Below, one piece after another: positions 37,858 to 48,761 of a stretch of 64,000 nt of DNA. The DNA is from Pseudo-nitzschia pungens (Eukaryota > Bacillariophyta > Bacillariophyceae > Bacillariales > Bacillariaceae). Each line of letters starts with the position of its first letter. The first letter of the stretch is position 1. The notes beneath the pieces were generated by a model that saw nothing but the letters and a program-made list of their open reading frames with translations, made no database searches and was not told where the DNA came from. A program made the position numbers and the translations under genes. Where the stretch lies: contig CM074759.1 in the NCBI GenBank assembly GCA_037355855.1, positions 2,294,001 to 2,358,000 on the forward strand. Direction: 5' to 3'.

Positions 37858-40800
37858 CTAAGAACCAGTAAGCCAAGCTCGCAACAGCGCAGCCTCTCGC
37901 TGGTATGGCTGCACTGGTGGGGGAGGAGCTGCATACTGCTTCCTGGCAAGGTGTATAGTGGCAAGCCACTGCCTCTTGGCAGTGAGGGTATAACCTTGTA
38001 GGACTTGGAAAGGGGTTTGGAGAAGGGGGTGTGACTGGGGGAGAGCACCGGCTGTGCCAAGAGCCAATTCAGAGGAGATGGAATCATCAAGGGATTGGTG
38101 TTGTTCAGCCTCAAGTGTACCCCCAGAACCATGGAGCCGTTCATTCCTATAAGTCCAGAGATCCCAGCATGTGAGAAAGAACTGTTGGATGATAGCTGTA
38201 GCCCAGCGTCTGGGGGAGCGCTTGCTTCCAATATGGGAGCAGTAAGCAGCCTGGATCTGGTGCCAGAGAGGAGACCACCTACCAAGAAGCCAGTTGTGCC
38301 AACCAATGTCCCTCTGTGCTCTGACAGCACCAGCAATTGCATGGGAATAGGAGGAGGGATAGATGCGCTGACCTTTCCTAATCCTGGTGAGAAGATCCAC
38401 AATGGCAGCCACCAAGAATGGATCAGTCTGTTCAACCTCAAGCCTCTGCTGCAAGGGGCCCTTGAAGGCAGACACACTGTGCTTGACAGCCCCCGGATCC
38501 TTGCAGGAGAGCACATGAGAGACCTTCTCATTGTCTGCATCACACAAGGGGCACCTGGAGTGATCCTGATGCTGGTAGTGAAGTAGCTGGTTGCCAACAC
38601 CAATGCATCCAGAAGCAAACTTAACAAACCACCTTTGCATGCCTGGAGGGAGACGCTTGAAGGCAGACTGATGGACACACCAATGGATGGAGCCCAGAAC
38701 AGGTTGGGGAATAGGAATATCATGGTGGGTCTTCCAGTATTGGAGAAGAGGGGGGCCAGCAATGGCAACATGCAGAGCATTCTGATCAAACCTTGAACAC
38801 TTGGAACCATTGAGGGAAAATGCCCAGGGCTCAAACACAAGTCTGGGAAAGTGGTAGGCAGATGCTCTATGCGCTGAGAGAAAAGCCTTGGCCATGCCAT
38901 CAACCTGATGATTGCGAAGGGCCCACCAGTCAAGAAAGAATCCAGCTTGATGCCCCTGAACCCACCGGAAGTGCACTGAAATGGGAAGAGCAGTAATCAT
39001 GTTGCGGATGACATAGACATAATCAAAAGACTTCTGGGAAATGACCAAGGGCCAAGATCCCTGAGCCTGTTTGAGAGCTGTGTCACCATCAAGTGCAATG
39101 GTGACAGAGCCAGAGGCAATATCAAAAAGATCCACCAGAGCAGTGCAACAAGTGAGAACCCCGATGATGCCAGCCAGTTCACTCCGGTAAGAAGACTGAT
39201 CCTCAGGGGAGCCACTGACAAAGTTACAGCCAGTGAGGAACAATGAGGTAGTCTTGTTGGAGGTATTGGGTGACAGGATGAAGGCAGAAGTACCTCTCAG
39301 AAGAGCAGGATCAAAGGAACCATCACAAACAGCACTGGCAGTGCCACTCTGAATGGCATCGGCAAGGGCCTGACAACCCCCATGTGGGAGGGAATACTTG
39401 TGGAGAAGCACTCTTGGAGACTCACAAAGACAGTCAAAGGCATCCTCAGGAGAAGCCGGAAGAGAGTCAAATGGGTTGTACCTCAGAGGATCCGCATCAG
39501 GAGGTTCAGAGACAAAATCAGAAGAACCAACAATGCGAACAACTTGACCACGGGTCACAGGAGAGACAAGCACATGAGCACAGGGAGGTTTCTCAGGAAG
39601 AACTTCAGAGGTGAATCGGAATCTGCCCCTTCCTTGGGAGGTGCCCACCTTCCAACCAGTAGAACATTTGGAGAACAATCTGTTGGTAGAGGAAGACAAG
39701 TACCAAGGCCAAAGAGCAGCTGTCTGGGGAGAGAGCCAAGGCCCAAGATGAAAAGAATGAGCCAAGGCTCTAGCTGCAGGGAGTGGACAGGGAGGAAGAA
39801 AACATTTCTGAAGAGCCTTAGTCCACAGGCGCTGTGCTGGTGGAGGCCAAGGTGGGGGACATCTTGGCCAGTCAAGATGATCTCTCAAGTGGTTGGAAGA
39901 CTGCAATTGGAAGGCCACTGGGGACAGCTTTTTTCCATCAGGAGTGCAAATATCAGCAAGAGAAACAGCCTTGAGAGACAACCGAATGAGATTCAAGAGG
40001 GACAAGTCAGCACCTCTGAAACCGGCATCAACAAAGGCTTGCATAAGGTAGCAATCATTGGAGCGCAGCAGAGGAGGGTCTGGGAAGTCTTCAGCCAAGC
40101 TCACAGGATGCATGGAAAAGAATTTCCATACATGCTTGTACCAACAAGGAGTGATGTATGAGGCAAAGGGATGATAGGGTGTGACCCCAAGATGGAGAGG
40201 AACACCCAATTCAAGCCTCAGAGCCTCAGCAGTGAGCCTCAGAATCCGGCCAGTTTGTGAGGACCTGACAGATTCCTGGAAGATAGTGGCAATATGGCTA
40301 AACTCTTGGAGAAGATATGGATGAATGAAATCAAAGCCTTGATAAAGAGATGGACCAAAGAACACATGTCTGGGAAAGCTGCGGGACATTCCAGCCTTAT
40401 TCAGCACAGGGACAAGGGCGGGGTGAAGAATCTTAGTCCAGGTACCCTCATCAAGTTGAGTGACAGGCATGGGATACTCAACAGACTTCATGAAAGAATA
40501 CTTGAATGTGTAGAGGGAAGCCCTCTTCTCACACTTGGAAGCCTTCAGTTGAGACCCAAAAGACTTAGACTGGGACTGCATGTGAGCAATTTGGGCATCC
40601 TCATTGCCATCCATGGAGATGAAAACACCAAGGGTTTTGTCAGCATGGTCAACCTCAAAACGATCCAGGGTAGCACGATTTCCAAGCTTGTCAGCAACAG
40701 TAAAGTCACCTGGCATGTCAGCAATGGAGCGATAGTCCCAACCAGATCCAGTCCATTTGAAATCAATCAAATAACAGAAGGATTTGGCAGGTTCAATGGC

Positions 40801-43692
40801 ACCTCCAGTTGCAATAATGCCACCTGCCCATCTGTCAAGTGCATCCTGAAAGTCAACAGCCAAGGTCTCACCAGAGGTGGTGGGATCAGAACCAGCACAG
40901 AACAAATCAGTGTCATCCACAAAAGCGAATCCCACCAGGGAAACCAGCTGCAGGGACAAAGAAGTGACAAGGTGGACACCATGTCCTGCCTGTTGCATCA
41001 TCCTGAAGACAATTGTAGAAACCAGTGCCCAGAGAGTGGGACCAATACCATTGCCTTGGCCACAACCACTAAGAGGGACAGGTTCATCACCATACACAGG
41101 GCCTGATCGGCCAAAACCAGTTTTGATGTGGTGTTTGGCACGCTGCAGGGTAGACAAAAGAACTTCACAAACATGCGCTGGAAGGCCAAAGCTCTGGAGA
41201 GTGAGACCAGCAATGGGATGAGAGATCCTGTCATAGCAACCCTTGGCATCATTCATGGCAACAGCACCAGATCTGCGCTTTTGGCGTAACACATCACAGA
41301 TGAGCTTCTTGTTCAGGCAGGTGTTGATAGCCTTGTGGTGCTTCCTGCTCCCATGCTGATCAGCAGCAACTGCATTGGCACGTTCAGCATGGGCAAGAAT
41401 GCGTCTGCCAATCATCTTGTTGTTGATCTGGAATTCAGGAGACATCAACTGGATCAGCCTCATCTTGTCAACCCTATATTCACCAGGTTTCTTGAAGATC
41501 TCAACATCAGTGATGACTTGCCAGGCAGCAGGAGAGAAACCAACAATCAGTGGGACTGATCTCAGAAGAGTATCAAAGCAATTCAACTGTGGGTCAAGGG
41601 CAAAGGACTTGTGATGGGCAAAGCTCAAACAAGAGGGTTCACTGGCAGTGCGTTCCCGCTGAAGTTTCCAAGCATCAGCATTGTCAGCTGGGCTCACAGA
41701 ATAATCAAAAGGGGGCAGATGCAGGAGAGAATCAGGCACTTTGAGACAGGAAAGAAATTCACAGAGATACTTGTCAGTGTCAGGTGGAGGAGTGTAGGAT
41801 CCTTCAAGAACTGCAGCAGAAGCGGGGCCTGTACCTAAATATCCAAAGTCTTGGATAAAAGAGGGAGCCATGGAGGGAGTGCCAATACACTGTTGTTGGC
41901 GCCTGACATTAGATTCAGCCATAGCTGGAACCATAGTTGACTGGGACTCCAACACCTGTTCAGCACCGTCAGGGCCAACAGCAATAGCCTTCAAGACTGC
42001 TGCTTTGTTGATGCGCCCACGAATTGACCTAGCTGCAACACCAAGCTCTCTTTGAAGCCTTTCCCTCCGCATCCGGGCACGAATCTGGGAAGCACTCTGG
42101 TTGTGGGGCTTACCCTCAGCAAGAAGCGCATCCACCAGGCCTTGATTGAAAGAGTCTCTCCAAGAGGGAGCCAGCTGTTTCACAGCCCGGTACTGCTTGT
42201 AAGCTTGTTTCAAATGGAAGATAGCACTGGGTAAATCACAGTGTTCCCCTTTGTAGAGAGAAAGCTTGGAAGCCAGCCGCTTCAAAACAGTATGACTGGT
42301 AGACACACCCTGCCTCAACTTCACTACACGGCGCCAGAAATCAATGGTATCACGATACACCTGGAGCTGGGGTGACCATGGAACCATCCCAGCTCTTGTG
42401 TTGCAGAGATGTTGTTCAACAGACAGCCTGAGAGAGGTGGAGGTTTCATGGAGGACTTCATAGGTGTTGATGAGATCTACTTTCACAGAAATGTCACCAG
42501 ATTGAAACTGAGCCAGCAACTGCTCCAGCTTGGCCTGGAGAGAAAACACTCCAGCCTTGAGAAAACTGTGCCTGACACGCTTGAAATACCGTTGACGCAA
42601 ATGAGGATGAGAAGATTGCAGTCTGGACATGGAGCAGTGGACAGGAGGAGGCAGATGTTTTCCCATGATGCTGCTATTGCAAACTTCAATCCAGAGCATG
42701 CGATGATCCGAATCCATTCCTTGGGCACCACCAAAGGGACAGTACCCTGCCCTGAGAACATCAACATATTCAGAGACCCAGATGGCATCAATTGGAGTCC
42801 TGGTGGTGTTTCTGTTGTGGGTGGCTGGAGGAGAAGACTGAGAGTGCAAGGACAGAACAGCATCTCTGAAACCAAGGGCCTTGAGCTCAGAAGATAAACC
42901 ATCAGATCTAACATCAGCATTTTGATCAACCCCAAGAATAACTTGGTCACCGGCACCCAGGCAGGCATGAAGGGCCGCAGTTAGATCCCGGTGAAAGAGA
43001 ATGCAAGGATTGGGAGAGAAAAGATTCTCAGCTGCTTGAAAGTACCTGTACTGTTGATTCCAAACTGAGCCAAGATCCCTGTCATTTTCAACAGGGCAGT
43101 AGGCAGAAAACATTGTGACAGTGGAACCAGCCCTGCCCTGAAACTTGACAAAGGTCCACCTTCCAAGGCCAGAAGGATCAGCCCCATGAGCAACCTTGTG
43201 GGAACTGAAGAGCTGATCAAGGGTAAAACCAGTGCCTCCAGGCTGAATCCAAGTGCAGTCAGAAGCTTCATGCTTGTTGTTGGCAAGGTATGAAAAACTG
43301 GAGGGGCAGACATTCTTCAGGCGCCGGTTGAAGAGGTCACAAGGAAGGAGCTTGGATTCATTCAAACAGTGCTCAGCATAAAGGGCAACACTAGCCTTGC
43401 TCTTGACAAATTGGCGGGAGTTGTGCCTGGATCTTGACATGAAAGCAGCTCTGCGCTGGGGCCCAATGTTTTGAAAGGTGATGATAGTGGAGTTAGAGGA
43501 TGGGGCTTGAGGAAAAGGATGTCCAAAAATATCAGAATCCTTGGCAGCAAGAGAGTCCCCATGTAGAGTTAATTGGACAAAATGAGAAGCAGGGAGAGAG
43601 ACAGAGGAGGGAGAAGTAGAACCGGTGGAAGCAAGGATGGGATTTGAAGAATCAGGCATCCCATCAGACCTCACACCAGAAAACCTAACCAT
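37858..43692 (-). CDS. LINE2 ORF2 protein: APE endonuclease, RT, RNase H, zinc finger (1944 aa)
   Basis: It opens at ATG 43692, overlapping the ORF1 stop (ATGGTTAG). About 1-350: APE-type endonuclease that nicks target DNA (QNIG, AEHCLNES, FSAYCP, GVDQNAD about 258, RTPIDAIWVS, SDHR about 333). About 350-780: linker rich in basic helices. About 780-1050: RT with NDAKGCYDRI, GNGIGPTLWAL and catalytic FVDD near 924. About 1455-1600: RNase H with CDGSF, YRSELAGI, ALDGDT and NHQVDGMAK. About 1714: zinc finger CPLCDADNEKVSHVLSC. The C-terminal ~200 residues are unknown. APE plus RNase H plus a TAA-like tail points to the I/ingi group. The length exceeds usual ORF2 sizes (about 1000-1300). No defect is seen. 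Confidence 0.95.
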   Translation of the reverse strand: MVRFSGVRSDGMPDSSNPILASTGSTSPSSVSLPASHFVQLTLHGDSLAAKDSDIFGHPFPQAPSSNSTIITFQNIGPQRRAAFMSRSRHNSRQFVKSKASVALYAEHCLNESKLLPCDLFNRRLKNVCPSSFSYLANNKHEASDCTWIQPGGTGFTLDQLFSSHKVAHGADPSGLGRWTFVKFQGRAGSTVTMFSAYCPVENDRDLGSVWNQQYRYFQAAENLFSPNPCILFHRDLTAALHACLGAGDQVILGVDQNADVRSDGLSSELKALGFRDAVLSLHSQSSPPATHNRNTTRTPIDAIWVSEYVDVLRAGYCPFGGAQGMDSDHRMLWIEVCNSSIMGKHLPPPVHCSMSRLQSSHPHLRQRYFKRVRHSFLKAGVFSLQAKLEQLLAQFQSGDISVKVDLINTYEVLHETSTSLRLSVEQHLCNTRAGMVPWSPQLQVYRDTIDFWRRVVKLRQGVSTSHTVLKRLASKLSLYKGEHCDLPSAIFHLKQAYKQYRAVKQLAPSWRDSFNQGLVDALLAEGKPHNQSASQIRARMRRERLQRELGVAARSIRGRINKAAVLKAIAVGPDGAEQVLESQSTMVPAMAESNVRRQQQCIGTPSMAPSFIQDFGYLGTGPASAAVLEGSYTPPPDTDKYLCEFLSCLKVPDSLLHLPPFDYSVSPADNADAWKLQRERTASEPSCLSFAHHKSFALDPQLNCFDTLLRSVPLIVGFSPAAWQVITDVEIFKKPGEYRVDKMRLIQLMSPEFQINNKMIGRRILAHAERANAVAADQHGSRKHHKAINTCLNKKLICDVLRQKRRSGAVAMNDAKGCYDRISHPIAGLTLQSFGLPAHVCEVLLSTLQRAKHHIKTGFGRSGPVYGDEPVPLSGCGQGNGIGPTLWALVSTIVFRMMQQAGHGVHLVTSLSLQLVSLVGFAFVDDTDLFCAGSDPTTSGETLAVDFQDALDRWAGGIIATGGAIEPAKSFCYLIDFKWTGSGWDYRSIADMPGDFTVADKLGNRATLDRFEVDHADKTLGVFISMDGNEDAQIAHMQSQSKSFGSQLKASKCEKRASLYTFKYSFMKSVEYPMPVTQLDEGTWTKILHPALVPVLNKAGMSRSFPRHVFFGPSLYQGFDFIHPYLLQEFSHIATIFQESVRSSQTGRILRLTAEALRLELGVPLHLGVTPYHPFASYITPCWYKHVWKFFSMHPVSLAEDFPDPPLLRSNDCYLMQAFVDAGFRGADLSLLNLIRLSLKAVSLADICTPDGKKLSPVAFQLQSSNHLRDHLDWPRCPPPWPPPAQRLWTKALQKCFLPPCPLPAARALAHSFHLGPWLSPQTAALWPWYLSSSTNRLFSKCSTGWKVGTSQGRGRFRFTSEVLPEKPPCAHVLVSPVTRGQVVRIVGSSDFVSEPPDADPLRYNPFDSLPASPEDAFDCLCESPRVLLHKYSLPHGGCQALADAIQSGTASAVCDGSFDPALLRGTSAFILSPNTSNKTTSLFLTGCNFVSGSPEDQSSYRSELAGIIGVLTCCTALVDLFDIASGSVTIALDGDTALKQAQGSWPLVISQKSFDYVYVIRNMITALPISVHFRWVQGHQAGFFLDWWALRNHQVDGMAKAFLSAHRASAYHFPRLVFEPWAFSLNGSKCSRFDQNALHVAIAGPPLLQYWKTHHDIPIPQPVLGSIHWCVHQSAFKRLPPGMQRWFVKFASGCIGVGNQLLHYQHQDHSRCPLCDADNEKVSHVLSCKDPGAVKHSVSAFKGPLQQRLEVEQTDPFLVAAIVDLLTRIRKGQRIYPSSYSHAIAGAVRAQRDIGWHNWLLGRWSPLWHQIQAAYCSHIGSKRSPRRWATAIIQQFFLTCWDLWTYRNERLHGSGGTLEAEQHQSLDDSISSELALGTAGALPQSHPLLQTPFQVLQGYTLTAKRQWLATIHLARKQYAAPPPPVQPYQREAALLRAWLTGS

Positions 43693-46564
43693 GATCAGAA
43701 GGAAACCGTGTCTGTCGCACGGGAGAAGGAAGGGTTGCTGGAGCTGACTTGGTAGAGGCGTTGGCAGGGCTCAAATCACTGACACTGTTATCATGGCTGG
43801 GAGAAAATGCAATGGCAGCAACACCAACCCGGAGATCAGCAGCCACATCATCCCCATCCCCAGACTTGTTCACAGGCTGGGCAGCATGCGAATCAGCTGG
43901 TGAAGGACCAGGCAAAGGGTTAACAGAAGAAGCACCGACTGCAGAATCCTGAGGAGTTGGAGACTGAGCATCAGTGAGGTTGGTTGTACCAGTGGCCAAT
44001 GTGGCCATGGATTGGGCATCATCATAACCACAACCCCCACTGCCATCACGGGCTTGAAGCTGAAAGTGCAGATCCAAATCAAAAGTAAGTTCTGGACCAG
44101 AATCTTCTGACAAGTCATCATCAACTAGTTCCCAATCCCTGGCATCACCCTCACCAAAGAAGGGGAGAGGGTCATCAAGCAAAGTATCAGAAGCTGGAGC
44201 AGTTTCGACAACACACTTGGCAGTAGCATCCCAGTGAAAGGCTTCCATTTCAGCCAAACATTCTTTAGAAAACCACTGCCGAACACAGGGACCATACTGG
44301 GCTTCCAGAAAAATAGGCAGGAAAGACAGCATGGCCAAGGCTTCAGCTTTGGTAGTGGTGTTGTACAAAGCAAGGATCTCCCCACGGTAAGAGCTTACAT
44401 CAACTGAAAGAAAAAGAGGCCAAGACCAATTGTCACGAGTTCGAATACCCAATAACACTCGGCGTAAGGTCTTAAAGCCCAAGCCTTGACCCAAGTCAAC
44501 AGGATGATCAAGATCAACAACCCCCAGAACAGGAGAAGTCTCATGGCTTTCAATAAACTTAGATTGACGGTACTTGGCTTGTTTCACAATCCTAAGCTTG
44601 GAGGGAAGGAGAGGCCTGTCAGAAGGATTGGTTGCAGTCTCAATAAACTTGTAGAATTTACCATCAGGAAGGGAGGCAATGTCAGAAGGCTTGCATCTGT
44701 TGAACTGGCCTTTAAGCAACTTAACAGTTTGGGCCCTCTTGTTAGCATCACAGAGGACATGGGCAGCGGGGACAGGGTTGAGTTCAGGGGCTCTGGAACT
44801 GTCCAGACTTATGTTCTTCCGAATAACAGCAACAGGGAATGCCTGGAACCGGGGATGGGTCTGAAGCAATGCATTATAATGGTCAAGATCAAAACTCTGC
44901 ATGTAGGATCCAAGAAGAAAGCCACAGGTGACGAGGACTGGAGCCTGGATGTGGTCATACTTCAAATCCATGTCGCGCTCCCTAAGGAGTTCAAGCAAAT
45001 CTGAAGAAAGGAGATCCTGCAAGGAAACACTATGCCCTACAAGGAACCTTAAATGGGGAGAAGTTCTGCTGCGAAGCCAGAGCTGAGCAACATAGACTTC
45101 CAAGGTTTTTCTGTCTGGGGGGGTGTCAGAGGACCACAACTTAGTGATAGGCTTGGCTTTGGGGTCGAGCCGAGCTCTGGAAGGAAACACATAAAGCACC
45201 AGGCGCTTGTCCACGTCCCAGATGAGCCCCAAGGCTTCCCTGAGAGACTTGAGCAGTTCATCGTACAAATCCACAGGGCGCGGAGACATCAGCCGGGGAA
45301 GTGAGAGTGTGACATAGGAACTGTGAGAGCATTTAGAACCTTCAGTGACGTCAACTGGGGCCCTGGAATCACTGGAGCAAACTCCTTTGCGTTGAAGGAA
45401 GTGTCCATCAGAATAGGAATGGACAGTGGCACCACCCAAGCCAGGAAGGAAGGACACGGATCTAGGGCTGGGAGCAGGACTCTTTACTGTAGAGGCAGGA
45501 GCTGGAGGTCGCTTCGTAAAATGCCAGTGGGAGCCAAGGACTTGGTTGGCTGCCAACCACACTTTGCCTTCAGTACTAGGCAAAAGGTTGCCCTCAGAAT
45601 ACAAAGTTTCAAAACACTCAGGGGACATCTTGGCCAAACCAATAAAACATTTCTTCAGGGCTTGTCCAGAGGGTTGCTTGGTCCAGGCGGCAGAATCTTG
45701 AAAGCAAGTGGAGGCAAGGGAAACCAGGGACTCCAAAGAAGCAGTTCTCCAATCAGAGTTGTCTGGAAAAGCTTCAGCATAGACGGGAGGAATGACAGAT
45801 TGACAGACATCATGGATTGATTTTTTGTCTTTCCCATCCTTCTTGCTGAAGAAGTGAGTGGGACTGGGACACCCAGTCCAGAGCCGGGATCCTGCTGGAG
45901 TTTTGCGAAGGGCATGAGTAGAGAAGGGGATAGATGAACGACCAGTACAGGGCCCCTCACCATAGAAGCACCAGAGAAAGGAGTCAGCGTGAGCTTTGTT
46001 GGCGGCAGCCAGGGCTTTCTGGCGAAGAATAGTCCGCTCAGTCGGTGAAGAAGAAGCAGAAGACTTGTCAGAAGAGAATGCAATAGTGGTTTGCTTAAGA
46101 CCTGGAGTGAGGGTAGAGCCAGGAGGACGCACCGGCTGAGAAGGAGCTGGCTTGCCATCTCCAGAGGTCCCAGCACCTGACGGCCCAGTGGCAGACGGCC
46201 TAGGGTCTGAGGTCCCAGTGCCAGGTGTCCCAGGATCAGACTGCCCAGTGTGCTGCTGCGTGGGAGGCTGCTCAGGATCTGTCATGTCGACATCCTCAGT
46301 CACTTTGGTAGAAACAGAGGAGGAAGACCCAGCAGAGGAGCTAGACCCGGCAGAAGAAAAAGAAACATCATCATCTGATGGCTCACCTGAAGACTGGGAG
46401 CCTGACCTGGAAGAGTTCCGAGCAGGAGGGAGAGTGGGAGTAACCTCAGTGGAGGAACCACCAAGGCGTCGAGAAGGAGGAGTCCTCACAAAGGCGCGCT
46501 TGTTGGAAGGGGATGAAGACGAGGGGCGCCTTTTGCGGCTGGAAGCTGGGGGAATGGGAGCCAT
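43685..46564 (-). CDS. LINE2 ORF1 protein (959 aa, no known domain recognised)
   Basis: The first ATG of the frame (MAPIPPASSRKRRPSS) lies just after the minisatellite. The stop is TAG 43687-43685. The basic N-terminus (RKRRP, NKRAFV) resembles a nuclear-localisation signal; then Ser/Asp-rich sequence and TG(T/P)xSxPG-like repeats (about 85-135). A Trp/Cys-containing core follows from about 185 (FLWCFYGEGP..THFFSKKDGKDKKSIHDVC) to about 760. The end is an acidic then Ala/Ser/Pro-rich tail. It is probably the RNA-binding partner of ORF2, by position only. The frame is also open upstream through the minisatellite (to 47212) but without an ATG. I found no homologue to name. Confidence 0.88.
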   Translation of the reverse strand: MAPIPPASSRKRRPSSSSPSNKRAFVRTPPSRRLGGSSTEVTPTLPPARNSSRSGSQSSGEPSDDDVSFSSAGSSSSAGSSSSVSTKVTEDVDMTDPEQPPTQQHTGQSDPGTPGTGTSDPRPSATGPSGAGTSGDGKPAPSQPVRPPGSTLTPGLKQTTIAFSSDKSSASSSPTERTILRQKALAAANKAHADSFLWCFYGEGPCTGRSSIPFSTHALRKTPAGSRLWTGCPSPTHFFSKKDGKDKKSIHDVCQSVIPPVYAEAFPDNSDWRTASLESLVSLASTCFQDSAAWTKQPSGQALKKCFIGLAKMSPECFETLYSEGNLLPSTEGKVWLAANQVLGSHWHFTKRPPAPASTVKSPAPSPRSVSFLPGLGGATVHSYSDGHFLQRKGVCSSDSRAPVDVTEGSKCSHSSYVTLSLPRLMSPRPVDLYDELLKSLREALGLIWDVDKRLVLYVFPSRARLDPKAKPITKLWSSDTPPDRKTLEVYVAQLWLRSRTSPHLRFLVGHSVSLQDLLSSDLLELLRERDMDLKYDHIQAPVLVTCGFLLGSYMQSFDLDHYNALLQTHPRFQAFPVAVIRKNISLDSSRAPELNPVPAAHVLCDANKRAQTVKLLKGQFNRCKPSDIASLPDGKFYKFIETATNPSDRPLLPSKLRIVKQAKYRQSKFIESHETSPVLGVVDLDHPVDLGQGLGFKTLRRVLLGIRTRDNWSWPLFLSVDVSSYRGEILALYNTTTKAEALAMLSFLPIFLEAQYGPCVRQWFSKECLAEMEAFHWDATAKCVVETAPASDTLLDDPLPFFGEGDARDWELVDDDLSEDSGPELTFDLDLHFQLQARDGSGGCGYDDAQSMATLATGTTNLTDAQSPTPQDSAVGASSVNPLPGPSPADSHAAQPVNKSGDGDDVAADLRVGVAAIAFSPSHDNSVSDLSPANASTKSAPATLPSPVRQTRFPSDHG

Positions 46565-46574
46565 GTTGGGTTGG

Positions 46575-47045
46575 TGGAACTGACTGCTGGTGAGCTGGCT
46601 GCTGGTGAGCTGACTGCGGGTGGGCTGACTGCTGGTGGGCTGACTGCTGGTGAGCTGACTCCTGGTGAGCTGACTGCTGGTGGGCTGACTGCTGGTGGAA
46701 CTGACTGCTGGTGAGCTGACTGCTGGTGAGCTGACTGCTGGTGGGCTGACTGCTGGTGAGCGGACTGCTGGTGGGCTGACTGCTGGTGGGCTGCCTGCTG
46801 GTGGGCTGACTGCTGGTGAGCTGACTGCTGGTGGGCTGACTGCTGGTGAGCGGACTGCTGGTGGGCGGACTGCTGGTGGGCTGCCTGCTAGTGAGCGGAC
46901 TGCTGGTGGGCTGACTGCTGGTGGGCTGACTGCTGGTGGGCTGACTGCTGGTGAGCTGACTGCTGGCGGGCTGACTGCTGGCGGGCTGACTGCTGGTGGG
47001 CTGACTGCTGATGGCCGGACTGCTGGGAGCCAGTCTGCTGGGAGC
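46575..47045 (-). repeat. 15-bp minisatellite in LINE2 5' UTR
   Basis: About 31 units (GTGGGCTGACTGCTG on the plus strand) immediately upstream of ORF1. It is at the same position as the LINE3 array and absent from LINE1. Variants CTCAC and CCGCC are interspersed. Confidence 0.92.
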
Positions 47046-48761
47046 TTAACTGCTGGGGCTTGGTACCAGAGGCGGCGGAGAGGAGTGAGGGGCTGGGGGT
47101 TGTAGGTTTGAACCAGGGTACAGCAGCAACAACAGGTCCAACGTTGGCTTGGACAAGAAAAAACTCCAAGGATCCAAAATAAACAGGACTGGAGCACTAC
47201 CAGAAAAGTCACGTTCGAAACCCACAGAGGTGCTCTGGAGGTACAAAATTTAGAAACTCCAGTAGGCTACTGCAAATCGTGTAGAACCTGCAGCAAAAAG
47301 GGCTTGTAACTTGTACAGTGCAACTTCGAACCGGGGATGATTCCAAGTAGCACACTTAAGGGCCAGGGCAGCTGCTTGCTTGAAAACAGGGGCTTTAGTA
47401 GAAACAATTAGGGACCGGGGGATACCAATGACAGGGCACACCTAGAAGGCTCAGGAGGGAACTTGAAGTTCAAACTCGCGAGTACTTATAAGTGGAAACA
47501 GTATCCAGGGGCAATTGGCTTGAAAACAGGGACCTTGAGCGAGGCACTTAGGGACAAGGGAAGCTGCTTGCTGGAAAACAGGTACTTATGGATCAGGGGA
47601 CTCGAATACACTTAGGGATCAAAGAAGCTGCTTGCTTGGAAACAGGGGCTTTAGTAGAGGCCCTAAGGACAAGGAGGGAGGCTGTTGTCTTGAGAAACTG
47701 GGGGGTGCTATATAGCAATGCCACTTAGGGATCAGGGAACTCGCGAACATTTAGGGACCAGGGAAGCTGCTTGCTGGAAAACAGGTACTTAGGGACCGGG
47801 GAACTCTCGAACACTTAGGGACCGGGGAAGCTGCTTGCTGGAAAACAGGTACTTAGGGACCGGGGAACTCTCGAACACTTAGGGACCAGGGTAGGGTGGA
47901 AACAGTATCCAGGGGCAATTGGCTTGAAAACAAAGACCTTGAGCGAGACACTTAGGGACCAGGGAAGCTGCTTGCTGGAAAACAGGGACTTAGGGACCGG
48001 GGAACTCGCGGACACTTAGGGACCAGGAAGGCTTTATCTTGGAAACAGGTGGCAGCTGTACTGTCAACCAATGTAGTAGGGGAGCCTTAAGCAGAAATAC
48101 TTAGGGACTAGGGGGCTGGGCTAGGAAACAGGGGAGCTCTTAAGTGATAGGCACTTAAAGAGCAGGGGGGCTGTAGGCTTGAAAATAGGGAGGAAACTGG
48201 AAGATATGCTCGCGCGAACTTGCAAAGACTTAAGGGTCAGCAAGTAGGAACCTTCTAGAAAGGGGGGATTTGTATGTGTTCGACAACTTCAACTTGAAAA
48301 GACTTAGAAAACTCAGCAAGGAACCTTGAAGAATGTAGAACGTTAAGTGGATATCACTTAAGGGGCTTGAAATACTGTATAGCTTAAATAAGAAGGTAGC
48401 TTGAAAAACAGATTGACAACCGAGCTCGGAAACAAATCGAAGCAGAGATCAGCTGTAGAATTAGTACTGGAATTGCTGTAGAAAATTATGTGTCCTTGTT
48501 TCGCTTGCTGCTGAGGCTTGCTGCCGAATCGATTGACCGACCGGAAACAAGCAACCAAAGCAACCAAAGGAAGCAGGAAGCAACCAATCTAATAGCAGAA
48601 TCAAGTAGGCGAGGTCTCTGTTAGTGGGTGTAGTGCTTGGTGTTGTTGTTGGAGCTTTAGAAGTGAGGGAGATATCAAAGGGGAAAGTTGTGTAGAAATC
48701 TACGTGTTTTAAGTACTGGAACATCGGAACGTCGGACAAAATCGCGCGTCGCAAAATTGTA
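47046..48761 (-). promoter_or_regulatory. LINE2 5' UTR with tandem repeats
   Basis: It starts at the conserved ~80-nt 5' end (48761 down to about 48680). A unique stretch comes next, then imperfect ~64-bp repeats with ACTTAGGGACC and GAAGCTGCTTGCTGGAAAACAGG (about 47480-48060), then a unique part before the minisatellite. It resembles LINE1 13131-14780. Confidence 0.75.

Larger units (their letters stand above)
37544..48761 (-). mobile_element. LINE2: complete, apparently intact giant LINE (11.2 kb)
   Basis: Minus strand. The 3' end is a (TAA)n-type tail at 37544. The 5' end CTACAATTTTGC at 48761 matches LINE1. Both flanks are the minisatellite of LINE3; GCCCACCAGCAGTCA is present on each side (37529-37543 and 48762-48776). 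The true duplication length cannot be told because it equals the repeat period. Full 5' UTR, ORF1 and ORF2 are open, making this the best candidate for an active autonomous copy. Confidence 0.95.

Noticed and set aside
39382..41106. Antisense ORFs of 160-270 codons opposite LINE ORF2 (also opposite LINE1 and LINE3)
   Set aside because: They recur because the LINE copies are near-identical. They follow the sense codon pattern and have no recognisable features.
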